From assembly GCA_013397075.1 (NCBI GenBank), contig VWZS01007437.1:124678-188677 (forward strand): 64,000 nucleotides of DNA, read 5' to 3'. Below the pieces are notes generated by a model, which was not told the DNA's origin, ran no database searches, and saw nothing but the letters and a program-made list of their open reading frames with translations. The position numbers and the translations under genes are program-made. Positions 31,201 through 43,872 of the stretch are shown here, one piece after another; positions within the stretch are counted from its first letter, which is position 1; each line of letters begins with the position of its first letter. The stretch comes from Rhabdornis inornatus (taxonomy: Eukaryota; Chordata; Aves; Passeriformes; Rhabdornithidae).

Positions 31201-33119
31201 TTTCCATGGATAAATTGAATTGTTCTTGCTATTGAATTCTTCTTGCTCTCACACCTGCTGTTACAAAAGGCTCCCCCTTCCACTCTCCCCATCTCCTGGT
31301 TGTCCCAGTGCCATGGCCCGATTACACACTGGACACTGTATGTGTCCAAATGGCATCCGTGAAGCTTTGGGGACCTTGTGCTCATCTTTCTTCTCCCCCC
31401 AACAGTTTCTGATTCCTTGTGACTGCAGGAGTGCTTGGGAGCACGGGCTGGGCACAAATAATGAGATATTCCAAAGCCTGTGGTGTGGGAGATGGGTAAT
31501 TCCTGTGTGTGAAAGCACCTGCAGGAGCAATAATTGCAGGTGGGTGGGGATGGCATGCTGAGAAATGGGGACACTACTGATGGTAATCAAACTGGGAACA
31601 CTGGGGAAAGCCCCATTCCCAGCATGCCTGATGGGGTGCAGCTCCCACAACCCTGAGACAGGACTGATCCATGCCCAGCCCCAGAGGAAGGAGACGGCAG
31701 CAGCCGTGCCTGACCCACAAAAGCCAAAATAAGCAGGATTTTAAGGCAAAGGGCATCAGCTACACACTCCTTTCCAAAAACTATTAATTATTGCAAATGA
31801 AGAGGAATTGAAGGCAGATAGAAAGGTCCAGATATTTTGGAGGGCTTGCTTCATTCCTGGGATGATCCTGAGCAGCCTGAGACACACAGGCCTTGGCCCT
31901 GGCAGATGTGTGGGTGTGGGGAAAGTCCAGGAGCAGGAACTGAGCTGCACTAAAAGCAGCGTCCCTTTCCTATCCCAAAGGTCTCACACTGGATTTTGCT
32001 GCATGGGTCTCCTGCACCTGCAGCAGAAGGGACACAGCCCTGCCTGTCCCCTCCACAGGGAGGTGACACCTGCAGCTGTCCCAGGTCTGAGCTGGGGCTC
32101 ACCTGCCTCAGGATGTTCAGGCACACGAGGGTTTCTCTGGAGCCCGGTGATGTGACAGGCAAACCCAAAGGAAATCACAGCTTTTCAGTTTCCAGGGAAC
32201 TGGGGAAAAAATAGCTGCGGTTAACAGCTGGAATGTCGATCCCCGAAGTCCCAGCTGCAAAGTTCTGCATTTCTCATTCCCCAGGGGAGCCCTTGCAGAA
32301 GATGTTGTGGGAACAGAGGATGCAGGAGTGAGCAGTGCCTAAAAAAAAAAGCTGAGAGTCTGTGGCAGCTCCAGCAGGCAACAACATCCAGCAGGGTAAC
32401 CCTGATCTCCTGGGCAGCCTCCCATCCCATTCCCAGCCCTGGTGGCTACTGCTGTCACCCACCCCTTCTCCTGAGGCCAGGACACATTCCAGCTGCAAGC
32501 TGTGCATGGAGCAAAACAATGAGCCAGCCACAAGCAGATCCCAGTGTGCTCAGAATCCCGGGAAGCAGCACGTGCCACTGCTGAGCCGAGTCCTGGAAGG
32601 TGATGGGAGCTTTCCCACACACCTCAAATCCCCACACAAACCTGCAGCTTTCATTTACAGGCAGCTTTAGAGCCGGAGGACACCACTCGTGGTCTGGGTA
32701 TGGTTAAATAATGGAAAAGGAGGGAGAAATTAGGCAGAAAATGTGCATATTAATAATGAATATGGCAGGAGAAATAACTGAACACAAGCAAAGGCAGGAG
32801 TGAAACACAGAGAGGGTACACACACCCTTTGTCCTCTACAGAACCCAGCTCTGGGGAAAGGTGCTGCACCAGCCTGAAAAGCATTTTTTGACTGTGCCTT
32901 CTCCCTGCTCTTCAGCCAGGCTTCGTCACACAGCCCTCAGCAAGTGGCCTCTGTGTCCTCACTCTCCTCTGCCCGCTCAGAACCTCTTCAGGGCAGAGAG
33001 GTTTAGTGCAGAGAGAGCTCTGGGGCTTTAATTCTGACATTAATAAATGATAATTCCACTTCTATGTTTCTCTTCCACAAAGGGAAGAAGCGAGCTGTAG
33101 GATTCTTACTCTTCTGAGA

Positions 33120-33176
33120 GGGAACAATAAAAAATAAAAGTTTAAATAAAAAAAATTAAAAATAATAAAAATGAAA
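33120..33176. repeat. A/T-rich low-complexity sequence
   Basis: Runs of A broken by single T (aataaaaaataaaag and similar). Simple sequence. Confidence 0.85.
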
Positions 33177-35434
33177 TGCTTCTGCTGTGCCCTGTGTGCC
33201 TGCTAATGCTGGCTCCTCTTTGGAATCCCCTCCTTCCCAATCACACAAAACCATCTCAGCTGCTGAGTTCAGTAAGGATTTGGGGCTGCTGCTCCTGGGG
33301 GCAGCTGCTCTCTGCCATCCAGCTCCCTGCACTTCAATCCCCTCAGACTCCTCCAGACACAGCAACAATAAGTGAACTCAAAGTCCTGAAGCCAGGAATA
33401 AATCATGACACGAGTGACACTCGTAATTGAGAGTTTCTTAATTGCTGTGTTTGATTAAAGAGAGCTGCCGCCTTTGTGCATGAAAGGCAGAGACTCCAGA
33501 AACCCAGGGTAGGAAGAAAAGAGGATGAGAAGATGATGGGAACAGAAAAACCAGAGATCAAGGAGAAGAAAGGCTCGGGAGAAATCTTGTTGGAGTACCA
33601 GAGATAAGGGAGACAAAAATAAAATGAGTGGTTTCACTTGTGACTGCATCCATGTTTATTTCTGCCCTTTTGGGGTAGAAATACAGGGATTTGTGCTCTC
33701 CTGGTGTGAAATGCAGCAGCTATTTAGCACCACAAAGCACCAAAGATAAAGGCAGCATATCAAAAAGAACTAAAACCGACGGGGAAATTGCTTTTTTCTT
33801 GTCGAAATAAGCGCCAGGGGAATAGGAAAACCTTTCATTAGAAGTTTGGTGGCCGTGCCGCCAGGAGGGCCATGCTCCAAAAAGTCAGGAGCTGCCCCCT
33901 GTGAGTCCCAGGTGTGGCTACTGCCCCTGCAGCTCCTGCCAAGGTCAGGGACACATCCCTGAGCAGGCTCTTGTGGGATGGGGTGCCTCTCCTGCCCCAA
34001 GCATTCCTGCAGGGATATTCCTGACCTCTGCAAGTGGTTCAGGGGGAAATCTGCAATATTGATCTCGGGGAGACAACAAGCACAGAGAAAAGACCAGGAG
34101 GAATGGGGAAAGATTCCCTTTTTGGAGGGGAAATTGCTTCCCGGGTGTTATTCCCTCCCATGGCGCTTTTTGCCAGCCCAGGTGAGCAGAGTGGGTCCAG
34201 CTTTAGGAAGAGCACGGCCAGCACAGGATACGTGCACTCTTCTCAGACTTTCCTTCATTTCCAAAGGGATGACACAGAGCCGGAGCCTGGCCCTGTCCTG
34301 GCTGGATGGGTGTGGATGGGAATGGAAACGACCCTTAAAGGCTGCCAGGGTGAGCCTGGCTTAGGGAAATCCTCCATCCTGTACAGATTTTTTCCAACTC
34401 AGGTGACTTTTTTGTCTTTGTGTGAACTCATCAGCACTGACCTCACTGCTCCCAGGTGGAAGCTGGAGGTTTGGTGACACTGCAGGAATAAAAATACTCC
34501 ATTTCCTCCTGCTTTCATTGCTGTCCTGGCTGTTGTCTCCAGCCAGCTCTGAGCAAGTCTGCCCCGAATGAATGCAGTATCTCTGCTGTGGGCTAGTGGA
34601 AAGGGAGAAGAAGGAGAAATCCTGGTGTGCAGGGAGCTGGTGCCTGGGCTCGGGGCCATGGTGGGGCAGGCCAGCTCTGACTCCGGGGATTTCCACAAAT
34701 AAATGCACAAACAGCTCCAGCTGGAGCCAAAATCCTCAGGAGACCCCTGAGAGGCTGCCTTGCACTGACTGCTACAGGGCCTTTCAATATCCTGTCAGTG
34801 CACTACAAAAGCTTCACCTGGGTGGAATTTGACCCTAAGAAATCTTTGCCTGGAGCTAAAACAGTATGAAGAGTGTGAAATTTGGGATACTCTCTAAACA
34901 GCTTTTTTTTTTCTTGCCTTTAAGAAGCCTTCAAATACATGGTATGGTTTTAATGAAAAACAGCTCCTCAACAATCTACAGCATGGGCTCATAAAACTTC
35001 CAGACCGATTAATTTCGAGAATCATCACCCAAAAAACCCAAGGTTTGGTGATTTCTGATGATTTCCTTTGTGAACAGAGAGTCTAATTGAGCTGCTTTGT
35101 TTCTACAACTCCCAATTGCTTCCCACTGATGGGTTTTTCCCCTGGATCACTTATGTCTGTCTCTCTTTAAGCCTTGACAAATGTGAGGGCTTCTGGCACA
35201 GACAAATGGTGCATCAGGCTTTTGGAAAGCTCGAGAGCATCTTCATTTTCTTGCTCTTGTCACATCCTCAGCCTTCCTTTCTGTGGCAGCAGTGTCCCCA
35301 GGAATTTCAGCGCTGCCACCAGTGAGGCTGGGGGTGGAGCTCCACTCATCCATGATTCTCCTGGGAAACAGCACAATTTCCAGAAGCCCCTGGCCTTTCC
35401 ACACCTAAAGGGGCTTCAGAAAGATGGGGACAGA

Positions 35435-35665
35435 CATTTGAATAGGTCCTGTAGTGAGAGGACAAGGGGAAAGGCTTTCAACTAAAAGAGGGAAGATTCA
35501 GAGCAGATATGAGGATTTTTTATGCTGAGGGTGGGCAGGCACTGGCACAGCTTGCCCAGAGAGGTGGTGGCTGCCCCTGGATCCCTGGAAACATCCAAGG
35601 GGAGGCTGGAGAAGCCTCTGAGCAGGCTGATCCAGGGGAAGGTGTCCCTGAGCTTCCCCAGGTGC
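35435..35665 (+). mobile_element. CR1 LINE 3' fragment
   Basis: Sense CR1: ggtcctgtagtgagaggaca, then gcacagcttgcccagagagg, gatccctggaaacatccaag and the block before the 3' end. The last bases of the element are lost. Confidence 0.88.
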
Positions 35666-37339
35666 CAGACCTGTGACTGCAGGATTCCTGCAAGCTGGGC
35701 TGCAGGAGCAGTACCTCCCATCCCTGTGCCATCCATCCCCTCTCTTTGCCCTCTCCAGACCTCTGGGTGATCTCTGCAGGGCTGGCACAGAGAGGAGGGA
35801 CAGCAGCAGTGGCACTGAGCCTCTCCTCCCCTTACAGCCCAGGGCTGCACTGCTGGGTCCAGTTTCAGCATCTTGCCCCAAGGACAGCCCAAAGGGAGCT
35901 CATGTGACAGAAATAAGGATCATCAGAGGCCAGGAAAACATGAGCTACTGGGAAGCAGTCGGTGTCATTTCATCTGGAGGGAGGATAGAGGAGAGGAGAC
36001 AATGCCAGTGTTCAATTATGCAAAAGGTCATTGCCAAGGGGGGAGGACGGAGCTTCCAGGCACACAGCACAAGTCATGGCCTGAAATTCCAGGCTGAGGG
36101 GGGAGGGAGAGAGGCAGGGATGCAGTCAGGCATCAATGCCAGGCAGGGTTTCATTGCACAGAGCCTTCTTGGGGACGCTCTGCTGTGAACAAGCAGCTCA
36201 GAGGCCCTGTAAGGATCCCCACCAAAGGTATTGGCAGAAGTGGTTTGAATGTAAACTCAGAAAAATGCAGCTGAACGAAGCTCAGTGGCCAGGGTCACTA
36301 TCACTGCCCACAGGGGTGGAACACACAGAGGGAAATCAAGGCAGAATGGATTTAGGAGCATTTGCACAGAGGCTGAAAGCACCAAAGGGTAAGGAACACC
36401 CCCGTGCCGAGCGGAGCCCCTCACTGCCTGAACTCCTGAGGGAGCTGAGCTGTGCCCAGCTCCAGTCCTGGTCTCACACTTGGACAGGGATTTCTGTCTA
36501 AGTTAACAGTCTAATTCTCTCTGAATTAACTACGGGAATTTAATTAGTGCTAATTCAGAGCCCCAGCAAGGATCTGTCGAGCACAGAGGGTGTCTCTCCC
36601 CTTGGCAAGGAAGGAATCTCTGGGAGATGTCCCTGCTCCAAGGGAGATCCCTCCATGCAGCCACACTGCTGAGCAGGGAGAGCTCCAGCAAGGAGCTTTA
36701 TTCCTTGGAAGGAGGTTTACTCCTTGGTGAAGGAGTCCTGGAGAAGGCCCTGGGATTTGTGTGTTATTCACATGATCCCTGTTCCAAGCTCACACACTCA
36801 ATGCCTGTGGGGCCACTCTTGTGCTCTGGGGGATTCCTGGAGGAACTCTTGGCTCAGACACAGCTGAAGCCTTCAGGTGCTTTAGAGCCAAAGGGATGCA
36901 GTGCACCCATCCCAGTGGATGCTCCTCCATCCTTGCCTGCTCCTCCCCAGCCTTGTTTGGGGCTGATCCGGCCCCACAGCCCCCAGACACCCAAACTGGG
37001 CTGCCCCAGGCTTGCTGCAGGCAGCCAGGAGCTGAACACCCCACATTTGGGGAGGGCTAAGGGGGAAAAGCTGCCCAGGGGAGCGGGGAGGTCCTGTCAG
37101 CTGTAGCTGCACTCCTTGGAAAGCAACGCTGGAGTGATGGATCTGCTCCTGCATCCAGGCTCTGAAAGAACAGAGAGATAAATGGGAGAGGCTGTGGGGA
37201 AGAGCGATGGCAATGATTCAGGAGCTGGAAAAGCACATGTGAGTGAGGGATGAAAGCAGCCCTGGCTGTGGAGAAGGTTGAGAGGCTGCTGAGCTGCTCC
37301 CCGTGCCTCCCAGTGAACACAGACAATGCCTGGTGGGGT

Positions 37340-37478
37340 CTCAAGCTCAGAATTCACAAAGTGTTTGGACAAGGCTCCCAGCCCAAGGTGGGACTGTTGG
37401 GGTGTCCTGTGCAGGGCCAGGAGCAGCACTCACTGATCCCTGTGGGTCTGCTCCAACCCAGAATATTCCATGGTTATT
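37340..37478 (+). mobile_element. CR1 LINE 3' fragment (different subfamily)
   Basis: Contains cacaaagtgtttggacaagg, ttggggtgtcctgtgcaggg and ccaacccagaatattccatg. This 3' end differs from most copies here, so it belongs to another CR1 subfamily. Confidence 0.85.
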
Positions 37479-38467
37479 GGGACAAGACCTGGTTGGCACA
37501 GGCTGAGCAGAGCCAGCAATTAATCAGCGTGGCTAATCGCAGGTGGCACTCCTGGGCAGTGTGTGAGCACCCAGTAACCCCAAGGAATTCCAGCACTGAG
37601 ACCTCCCCATGTCCCTCCTGCTGCTCCAGGGATCCTTCTCGGGGTCCTTTGGGCAAGGACAGCAGCTGGAAGCTGCAATGGACAGAAATGCTCCCTGGAA
37701 AAGGGATTTCCATGAGGAAAGGGCTGAAGGGCAGGTTTTGGCTGTGCCCATCATCCATTAAAATGGAAATGAAACCAAAAAAAGTCATTAGCAGTTTAGC
37801 AGAGGGTCAGAGAGCAGGTTATTGACTTGCTTTAGCACAGCTCCAAAATCCTCCTAAGAACAGAGCACTTTAGATTAATTGGGGGGAAAATGGATCGGAA
37901 AGTTGCAATTAAGCTGATGTCATAATTTTGGGGGAAAAAAAAGAAAGGTGTTCTGCTACAGCTGTAGTTCTCTCCCTGACTTTAATTGGCATCCCAGTCC
38001 CAGCTGTCTGTATTGATAAAACGCAGTCCATTAAGAAAATGTATAATTAGCATTGGTTTAAAAGGTATAAACATTTTAAAGGAAAAAAATTACTAAAACC
38101 CAGAAAAACTTCAACAGTTGGGTTTTTTTTCTTTAACCTTCGGGAAGTTTGGGGTAATTGTCTCAGCTGTGTGCAGGAGTGGGGGAGAAGAGCAGGATGT
38201 TTAATTACCCAGCCACTGGAGGAGTTTGGCAGTGGCCCTCAGCCCCACCACACCCAGTGACACAGAGGGTCTCATTAGCAGCGTTTCCATGGAAAGCTCT
38301 GCAGGCACGGGGGGAGCTGGGTGAGGCAGCAAAGCCACCACTGCTGGGAATGAGCATTTGTGTGAGGCACCAAACCAGGATCCCCCGTGGAAGGAAGCAC
38401 AGCCCATCCCTAGCTCCTGTGCGTGGATCTTTCTGTTAGCAGCCCTGCCTGAGAGGCTTTTCCCTGG

Positions 38468-38640
38468 GATCACAGGCTGGCTTTTGGGAGGAACCCTGGA
38501 GCCCATCTCATTCCCACATCTTCCACTATCCCAGGCTGCTCCAAGCATTGTCCAGCCAGGCCTTGGACACTTCCAGGGCTCCAGGGACACCACTCTGAGA
38601 AGCCTATTTCAGCACCCTCACAGGGAGGGGTTTTTCCCAG
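38468..38640 (-). mobile_element. CR1 LINE 3' fragment
   Basis: Antisense CR1: gatcacaggctggcttttgg, ccactatcccaggctgctcc, ggccttggacacttccaggg. Diverged. Confidence 0.82.
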
Positions 38641-39967
38641 CCCGGATAACTTACAGCTTCCCTGCACCGCTCTGCAGAGGCAGCACCGGGCCAGCACAAG
38701 CAAATTCAAGTTTCTGATGGAGCAAGTTTGTGACAGCACAATGGAGCGCTCCAGAGGAAAGCAGGGTTTGCTGTCAGTGCCTCTGCCGGGCACTCACAGT
38801 CTGTGCTGGCACCAGGACACGTCCCTGAGCTCCTGAGGGGTCCCTGGGGCTCAGGGGATGCTGCAGTGCTGAGCACAGAGAAACTCGAGGCACTGAGGGG
38901 AAAAGGATGGAGAAACTGAGTTTTGCCCTTCTAATAAATGTCTCTGCTTGATTACAGCCAAAAATCCTTCAGTACATTTAGATCAGAGCAGTGAATTTGG
39001 AAGCGTGCACGCTGATAACTTCAGGCTGGCCAAGGGCAATTCCTTTGGCTTGTCCTGAGCTTTCCCCAGGGCTTTTGCTGAAATTCCCCTCCTCAGCAAT
39101 GCCATCACCTCTTTTTGGGTGTTTATACCCTTCAAACCACTCTGCACAGGCTTCAGATTCTCCTTTGCCATCACTCACTCGAGCTTTTCATATTTAACTC
39201 CTTTCATCTTCCACCATAAATCAGTGCCTCCCAACCCTTCATCATTTTCAGTGCTGTTCCAGAATCCCTTTGGGATGCTGACACCCATCAGGTACTGAGT
39301 TAATTAATAGGTGGCAGATCTCTGCCAGAACCGAGCTGCACTCCTGGAAAACAGCCTGGGAAGTGCCAAGGAAAGGGAAGGTCAGGTCTGAGCGCTGGAT
39401 GGGGCAGCCACGCCTGTGTGCAGGGCAGGAGCCGGGGAGGAAGAGGAGAGAAGGAGCCTCTGGCTCCTCTTGGAAGGGCTTGATCCAAGAGGCCGCAGGC
39501 TCACCCTGGCACAGACCTGGATATGGGCTCTCTGGAGCCCAAAATCTGAGCAGATCCCCCTTCAATAACTTATCCACAGAGCGATTCCCCTTCTCCCAAG
39601 ACAGAGGCACCTCATCCTCCTCCTCCAGAAAGAGAGGAGGGAGCTGCAAGCAGTGCTGTGCAATGTGGCTGAGCAATGAGTGGGTGTCACCTCACCTCTG
39701 TCTGCAGGGCCAGGAAAGCGGTGAGGACATGGCTGAGAGGAAGATTTATTAACCTCTTGTTCCCTTTTTTTAGCACTCTCAAAGCCACCAATGTGCTTCT
39801 GCACCACTTCCACAACAGAAAAGAGTTGCAGGTGCTGATAGCATCTGACTTCCCTGATTTGCTGGAAACTGCTGGCAGATAAAGGAATAAAGGAAGCAGA
39901 TTCAGGCTGCTATCCCACAGGGACAGGTCCTCTGTCCTGGATAGGCAGAGCATTCCCACAGAATGTT

Positions 39968-40100
39968 TTCCAGAGAAGCTGTGGCTGCCCCTGGATCCCT
40001 GGGAGCCTCCCAGACCAGGCTGGACATGGCTTGGAGCAGCCTGGGACACTGGAAGACGTCCCTGTCCATGGCAGGGGTGGCTCTGGATGGGCTTTAACTT
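39968..40100 (+). mobile_element. CR1 LINE 3' fragment
   Basis: Sense CR1: ccagagaagctgtggctgcc, ggcttggagcagcctgggac, gtccctgtccatggcagggg. Confidence 0.88.
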
Positions 40101-42553
40101 TGGTGGAGAGAAAGTTGCATGCAGTTGTGTAAACCTCCACATGTCCCTGTAAGATTCCCACTGCCATCCCTCGCTGTTTGCCTTCTGAGGAGCATGAGGG
40201 GAGGAATGTGCGTGGTATCTGTAAGAATATACAAATGAGACCATGCAGATGTTATTTGTATGGATAAGGCTGGTGACCTTGGACTTGGCAGCTCTGCAGG
40301 CATGGACTCCATCTGCTTGGTGCACTCAAGCTAGTATAGACAATAAACTTGAGAGACAGTGTATGAAGCAGTTATGCTGCTTTCTGCTAAAAGGGAGGGA
40401 GAAAAAAAATGTACTCAAATAACAGCAGCCAGGAGAAAACTTCGTGGAGAGGTCAAGGACGGTGGTTTGCAGCGAGTTAAAAGTATCCACAGAGGCTGAG
40501 GAGGTGTGAGCAAGGATGCAAGGCCAAGGACAGCCAAAAAAACACTTAGAGCATACTGGAGAAGGCTGTGGGAGAGCTTTGGGGATTGCTGTTACTTCTG
40601 AACACTGTGCAAGGACTTGGCACTTTTTTTAGTATTTAGGAGGACCTCTTGTGCTTGTTCACCCCTTTTTGCAGCTCACTCTCAGGCGCCAACTCCAGTG
40701 AAACAAAAGGCTCCTGGCTAAGAGAAATGCAGCCTCAGTAATCTGATAGCCAGCAGGAAAATAACCCTAAGGGGGTCTGACACCCTCAAGTGTTCTCTGG
40801 GTCAGCAGTGCTGGGATCAGGGCAGGAGGCTCTGCTGTAACCAAACAAACGCTGTGTCCTCACCCCTCACTGAGCAGAGATGGGCTTGGCACGTCAGCAG
40901 CATCTCCCATCCATCTTCCTGCCCTCAGGAAACAAACAGCAGAGCAAACATTGCCTCCCTGTCAAACCAGGCTGGCCGGGCGCTGTGCTCCTGTCTGCCT
41001 TTGCAGGAATGATGTCCCATGACATCAGGAAAGGCTGACACAGGACAAGGGGACAGGGGAGGGGCTGTCCTGGGAGGGGATGAGCAGGGGGGAAGCAAGG
41101 GAGGAACAGCTCTCCATCCTGCAGAGGGATGCTGTGGTGTGGGGATGGCTCGAGGCAGGTGTTCCCAGAGATTCCCAATGCACCTCCAGGTTTATGAGTC
41201 TGTTCCCTCGGCCCATGGGGAACATCTGCTCTGAGGGGACAAGGAGACAGGAGATGTGGCCTCACCTCCTGGACATCCTGAGGAGATGTCCTTTAGTTTC
41301 TTCTCCCCTCCTTCCCTCGGTGTCTCTGCACTGTAAGAGCCTCACGGCAGCTGCTGGCTTTCTTCTTTTACTCCAGATTGAGCATCGTGGAAAAATCCAA
41401 AGCAAGAGCCTGTTGTCAGCTTTGGGGATGGGAGCTGCAGCAGGAGGAGAAGCCTGCATGAGTTCTTGCAGGAGTGGGTGGGTGCCCAGCCCTGCCAGTG
41501 CGTGTTCCTGTCACCAGGAGAGCAGCAGGTCCCCCAGCACTCTGTTCCTGTTTGACCAGCACTTGCCAGTGGCTGTGTGACATCTCAGCTCTCTGACCCC
41601 TGAACTCTGCAGCCAGAGCTGTGTCTCTGGGTGCTTTAGGAGCAGCCTTGGCTCCTGGCTAAGGGATACTTGCTCTGCCCAGGGAAAAGACAAAAGGAAG
41701 GATGAAGACAGGGGTGGCATCTCAGGCTGTGGTATCTGAGTAAATCTCCTCCCTCCCACCCACAGGGTTTGATGAGAAAGCAGCCAGCTAAACACCCCCT
41801 GTGTTCCCCATGTCCTGGGAAACCCTCTCTGCCCCTGGAGTGTCTGCTGGCTGGGGGCTGGATTCTCCAGAGCCCTCAGCCAGCCCCAGGTACTGCTGTC
41901 TGGGGAAGGAACTCCAGGGTGAGGTCTGCCAGCCCTGGTGTAAAACCACCCCTGACCCCAAACTTCCCCACTGGGTGCCCTGCATTTCCTCCCCAGGGGA
42001 CGATGCTGTACCTTGGACACACCTCGGGAATGCAGCATCCTCAGCCCCTGTTTATCAAGCACAGTGCTTCTGTGCCGTGCTTTGAAGAGGGTGGCTTAAT
42101 CCTTATCAGCTGAGGAGAATTCCATCAAACAGGCGGCAGTGGGGAAATGGAAATGCAGAGATACATAATTCATGGCGGGGAGGACACATTTAATAGGGGT
42201 GCTCAGCGGCAGCCCGGCTCAACACCTTGTTCTCCATGCTGGGGATGATGTCAGGTCACTCGGGACGAGCTCTTTGTTCTCCAAGGCTCCCTGGAATCTG
42301 CGCATCCCTCCGCGCAGGAGCCGAGCTGGTGTCACAGAGAAAAGGGCTTATTTACACATAAATGAGGAAGGCAAACATCCACAGCACATCCCAAGGTGCA
42401 AGGTCTTATTGGCAATTTCCTTCCCTGCTTTGCAAAGGCCTCCGTGTCTCCTGCCCTCACCCTGCCAGGGCAGGGATTTGGGCACAGAAACCTGAACCTC
42501 CCCAATCCCATCACACGGAGCAGCTTAATTCGGGACTGGGATTTATTTAGGGA

Positions 42554-42897
42554 CAGCTCCCAAGGACCATCACCTGGGTAAGGTGAGGATCATTGGGAAG
42601 GGGATGATCCCAGGGAAATGCAGCTCCCAAGGACCATCACCTGGGTAAGGTGAGGATCATTGGGAAATGGGATGATCCCAGGGAAATGCAGCTCCCAAGG
42701 ACCATCACCTGGGTAAGGTGAGGATCATTGGGAAGGGGATGATCCCAGGGAAATGCAGCTCCCAAGGACCATCACCTGGCTAAGGTGAGGATCATTGGGA
42801 AGGGGATGATCCCAGGGAAATGCAGCTCCCAAGGACCATCACCTGGCTAAGGTGAGGATCATTGAGAAGGGGATGATCCCAGGGAAATGCAGCTCCC
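42554..42897. repeat. 67-bp minisatellite, five copies
   Basis: Units start cagctcccaaggaccatcac at 42554, 42621, 42689, 42756 and 42823, and a partial copy begins at 42890. All are 67 bp except the second, which is 68. The first three contain cctgggtaagg and the last two cctggctaagg. Copies are nearly identical, which points to recent expansion. Confidence 0.97.
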
Positions 42898-43236
42898 AGG
42901 GCAGTGATCCCTGCCAGTTCCTGCTCAGCAGACCCAGAGCTGCTGCTTTGGGGCATCCCTCCTGCATTAGGGAGGGCAGAGCTTCCCATCTGACAGTGGG
43001 GAATAGGGGAAATATAAAAACCCCAGTCTGGCATCCTCCTTCCACTCCCACTGGAAATACCGAAATAACTTTCCAGGTTCTTCCCAGCCTGTCCGAGGGA
43101 GGGGGTTTTCTCCTTCCCCTGCTCACATTCCAGCCAAAGGCAGAGTGATGACAAATCTCTGGAGTGGGAAGGGGAGGACTCAGCACTCCATCTGCATAGC
43201 ACTGCTCCCTTGAGACACATTCTCTGCATGCGAAAA

Positions 43237-43440
43237 CAGAAACTTTTAAATTTTTTTATCTTTATATTTTAAATTTTTTTTTTATTTTTATTCTTTTTTC
43301 CTATCTCTATCTCATTTTCCTTTATCCTTTTCTTTTACTTTATCCTTTCCTCTTTCTTTCCTTTTTCTTTTCTTTTCCTCTTTCTTTTGCCCTTTCTACT
43401 ATTCAACCTTCATTTCCTCTTTCTTCCCCTCTTTGTCTCC
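43237..43440 (+). repeat. Long T/C-rich tract
   Basis: About 200 bp of T-rich then TTTCC/CTTTT-type sequence with very few G. The second half is almost pure pyrimidine with scattered A. Confidence 0.9.
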
Positions 43441-43820
43441 AAACGATGTTTAATTCCTCGGGGAGTTTCTGAGCATCCCCCAGGCGGGCCCTGCTCTTGC
43501 TGAGGGCTCGAGGGCCCTCTGCTGTCCACACATCCCTTCCCTGGACATGGCTCTGGGACCTGCTGCTCTCCACAGGGCCGGGATGGACCCGGGAGAGCCC
43601 CACCGGCTCCTGCAGTGCCCATTAAAAATGTGTTCATGTGGCTCCAGGACAGCCACAAAGTCAGGAGAGGACGCTGGTGGCTTTTCACCTGCCCACCAAA
43701 GCCACCAGGCCCAGGCAGGTGTCGCCCGGTGACCAGGCTCACCCCACCTGCAGAGGCTGTGCTCTACAGGCTGGACCCACCAAAATCCCTGGAGGATTTT
43801 AGGAGCACAGAGACACTAAA

Positions 43821-43872
43821 TCATGGAATCACAGGCTGGGCTGGACCCTCCAAAATCGTCCCCAACCTGAGG
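43821..43872 (-). mobile_element. Short CR1 terminal fragment
   Basis: tcatggaatcacaggctggg followed by ctggaccctccaaaatcgtc is the antisense CR1 terminus. About 50 bp remain. Confidence 0.65.

Larger units (their letters stand above)
26886..35434. other. Intergenic, first part: no gene recognised
   Basis: Only short random reading frames and one CR1 fragment (28140-28290). An A/T-rich low-complexity patch lies at 33120-33176. AT-rich spots occur near 30330-30400 and 33000-33070. I see no coding exon, tRNA or retroviral structure. Confidence 0.6.
35666..42553. other. Intergenic, second part: no gene recognised
   Basis: Contains CR1 fragments at 37340, 38468 and 39968 and an AT-rich island at 37835-38115. 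I could not support any coding exon on either strand. Confidence 0.6.
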
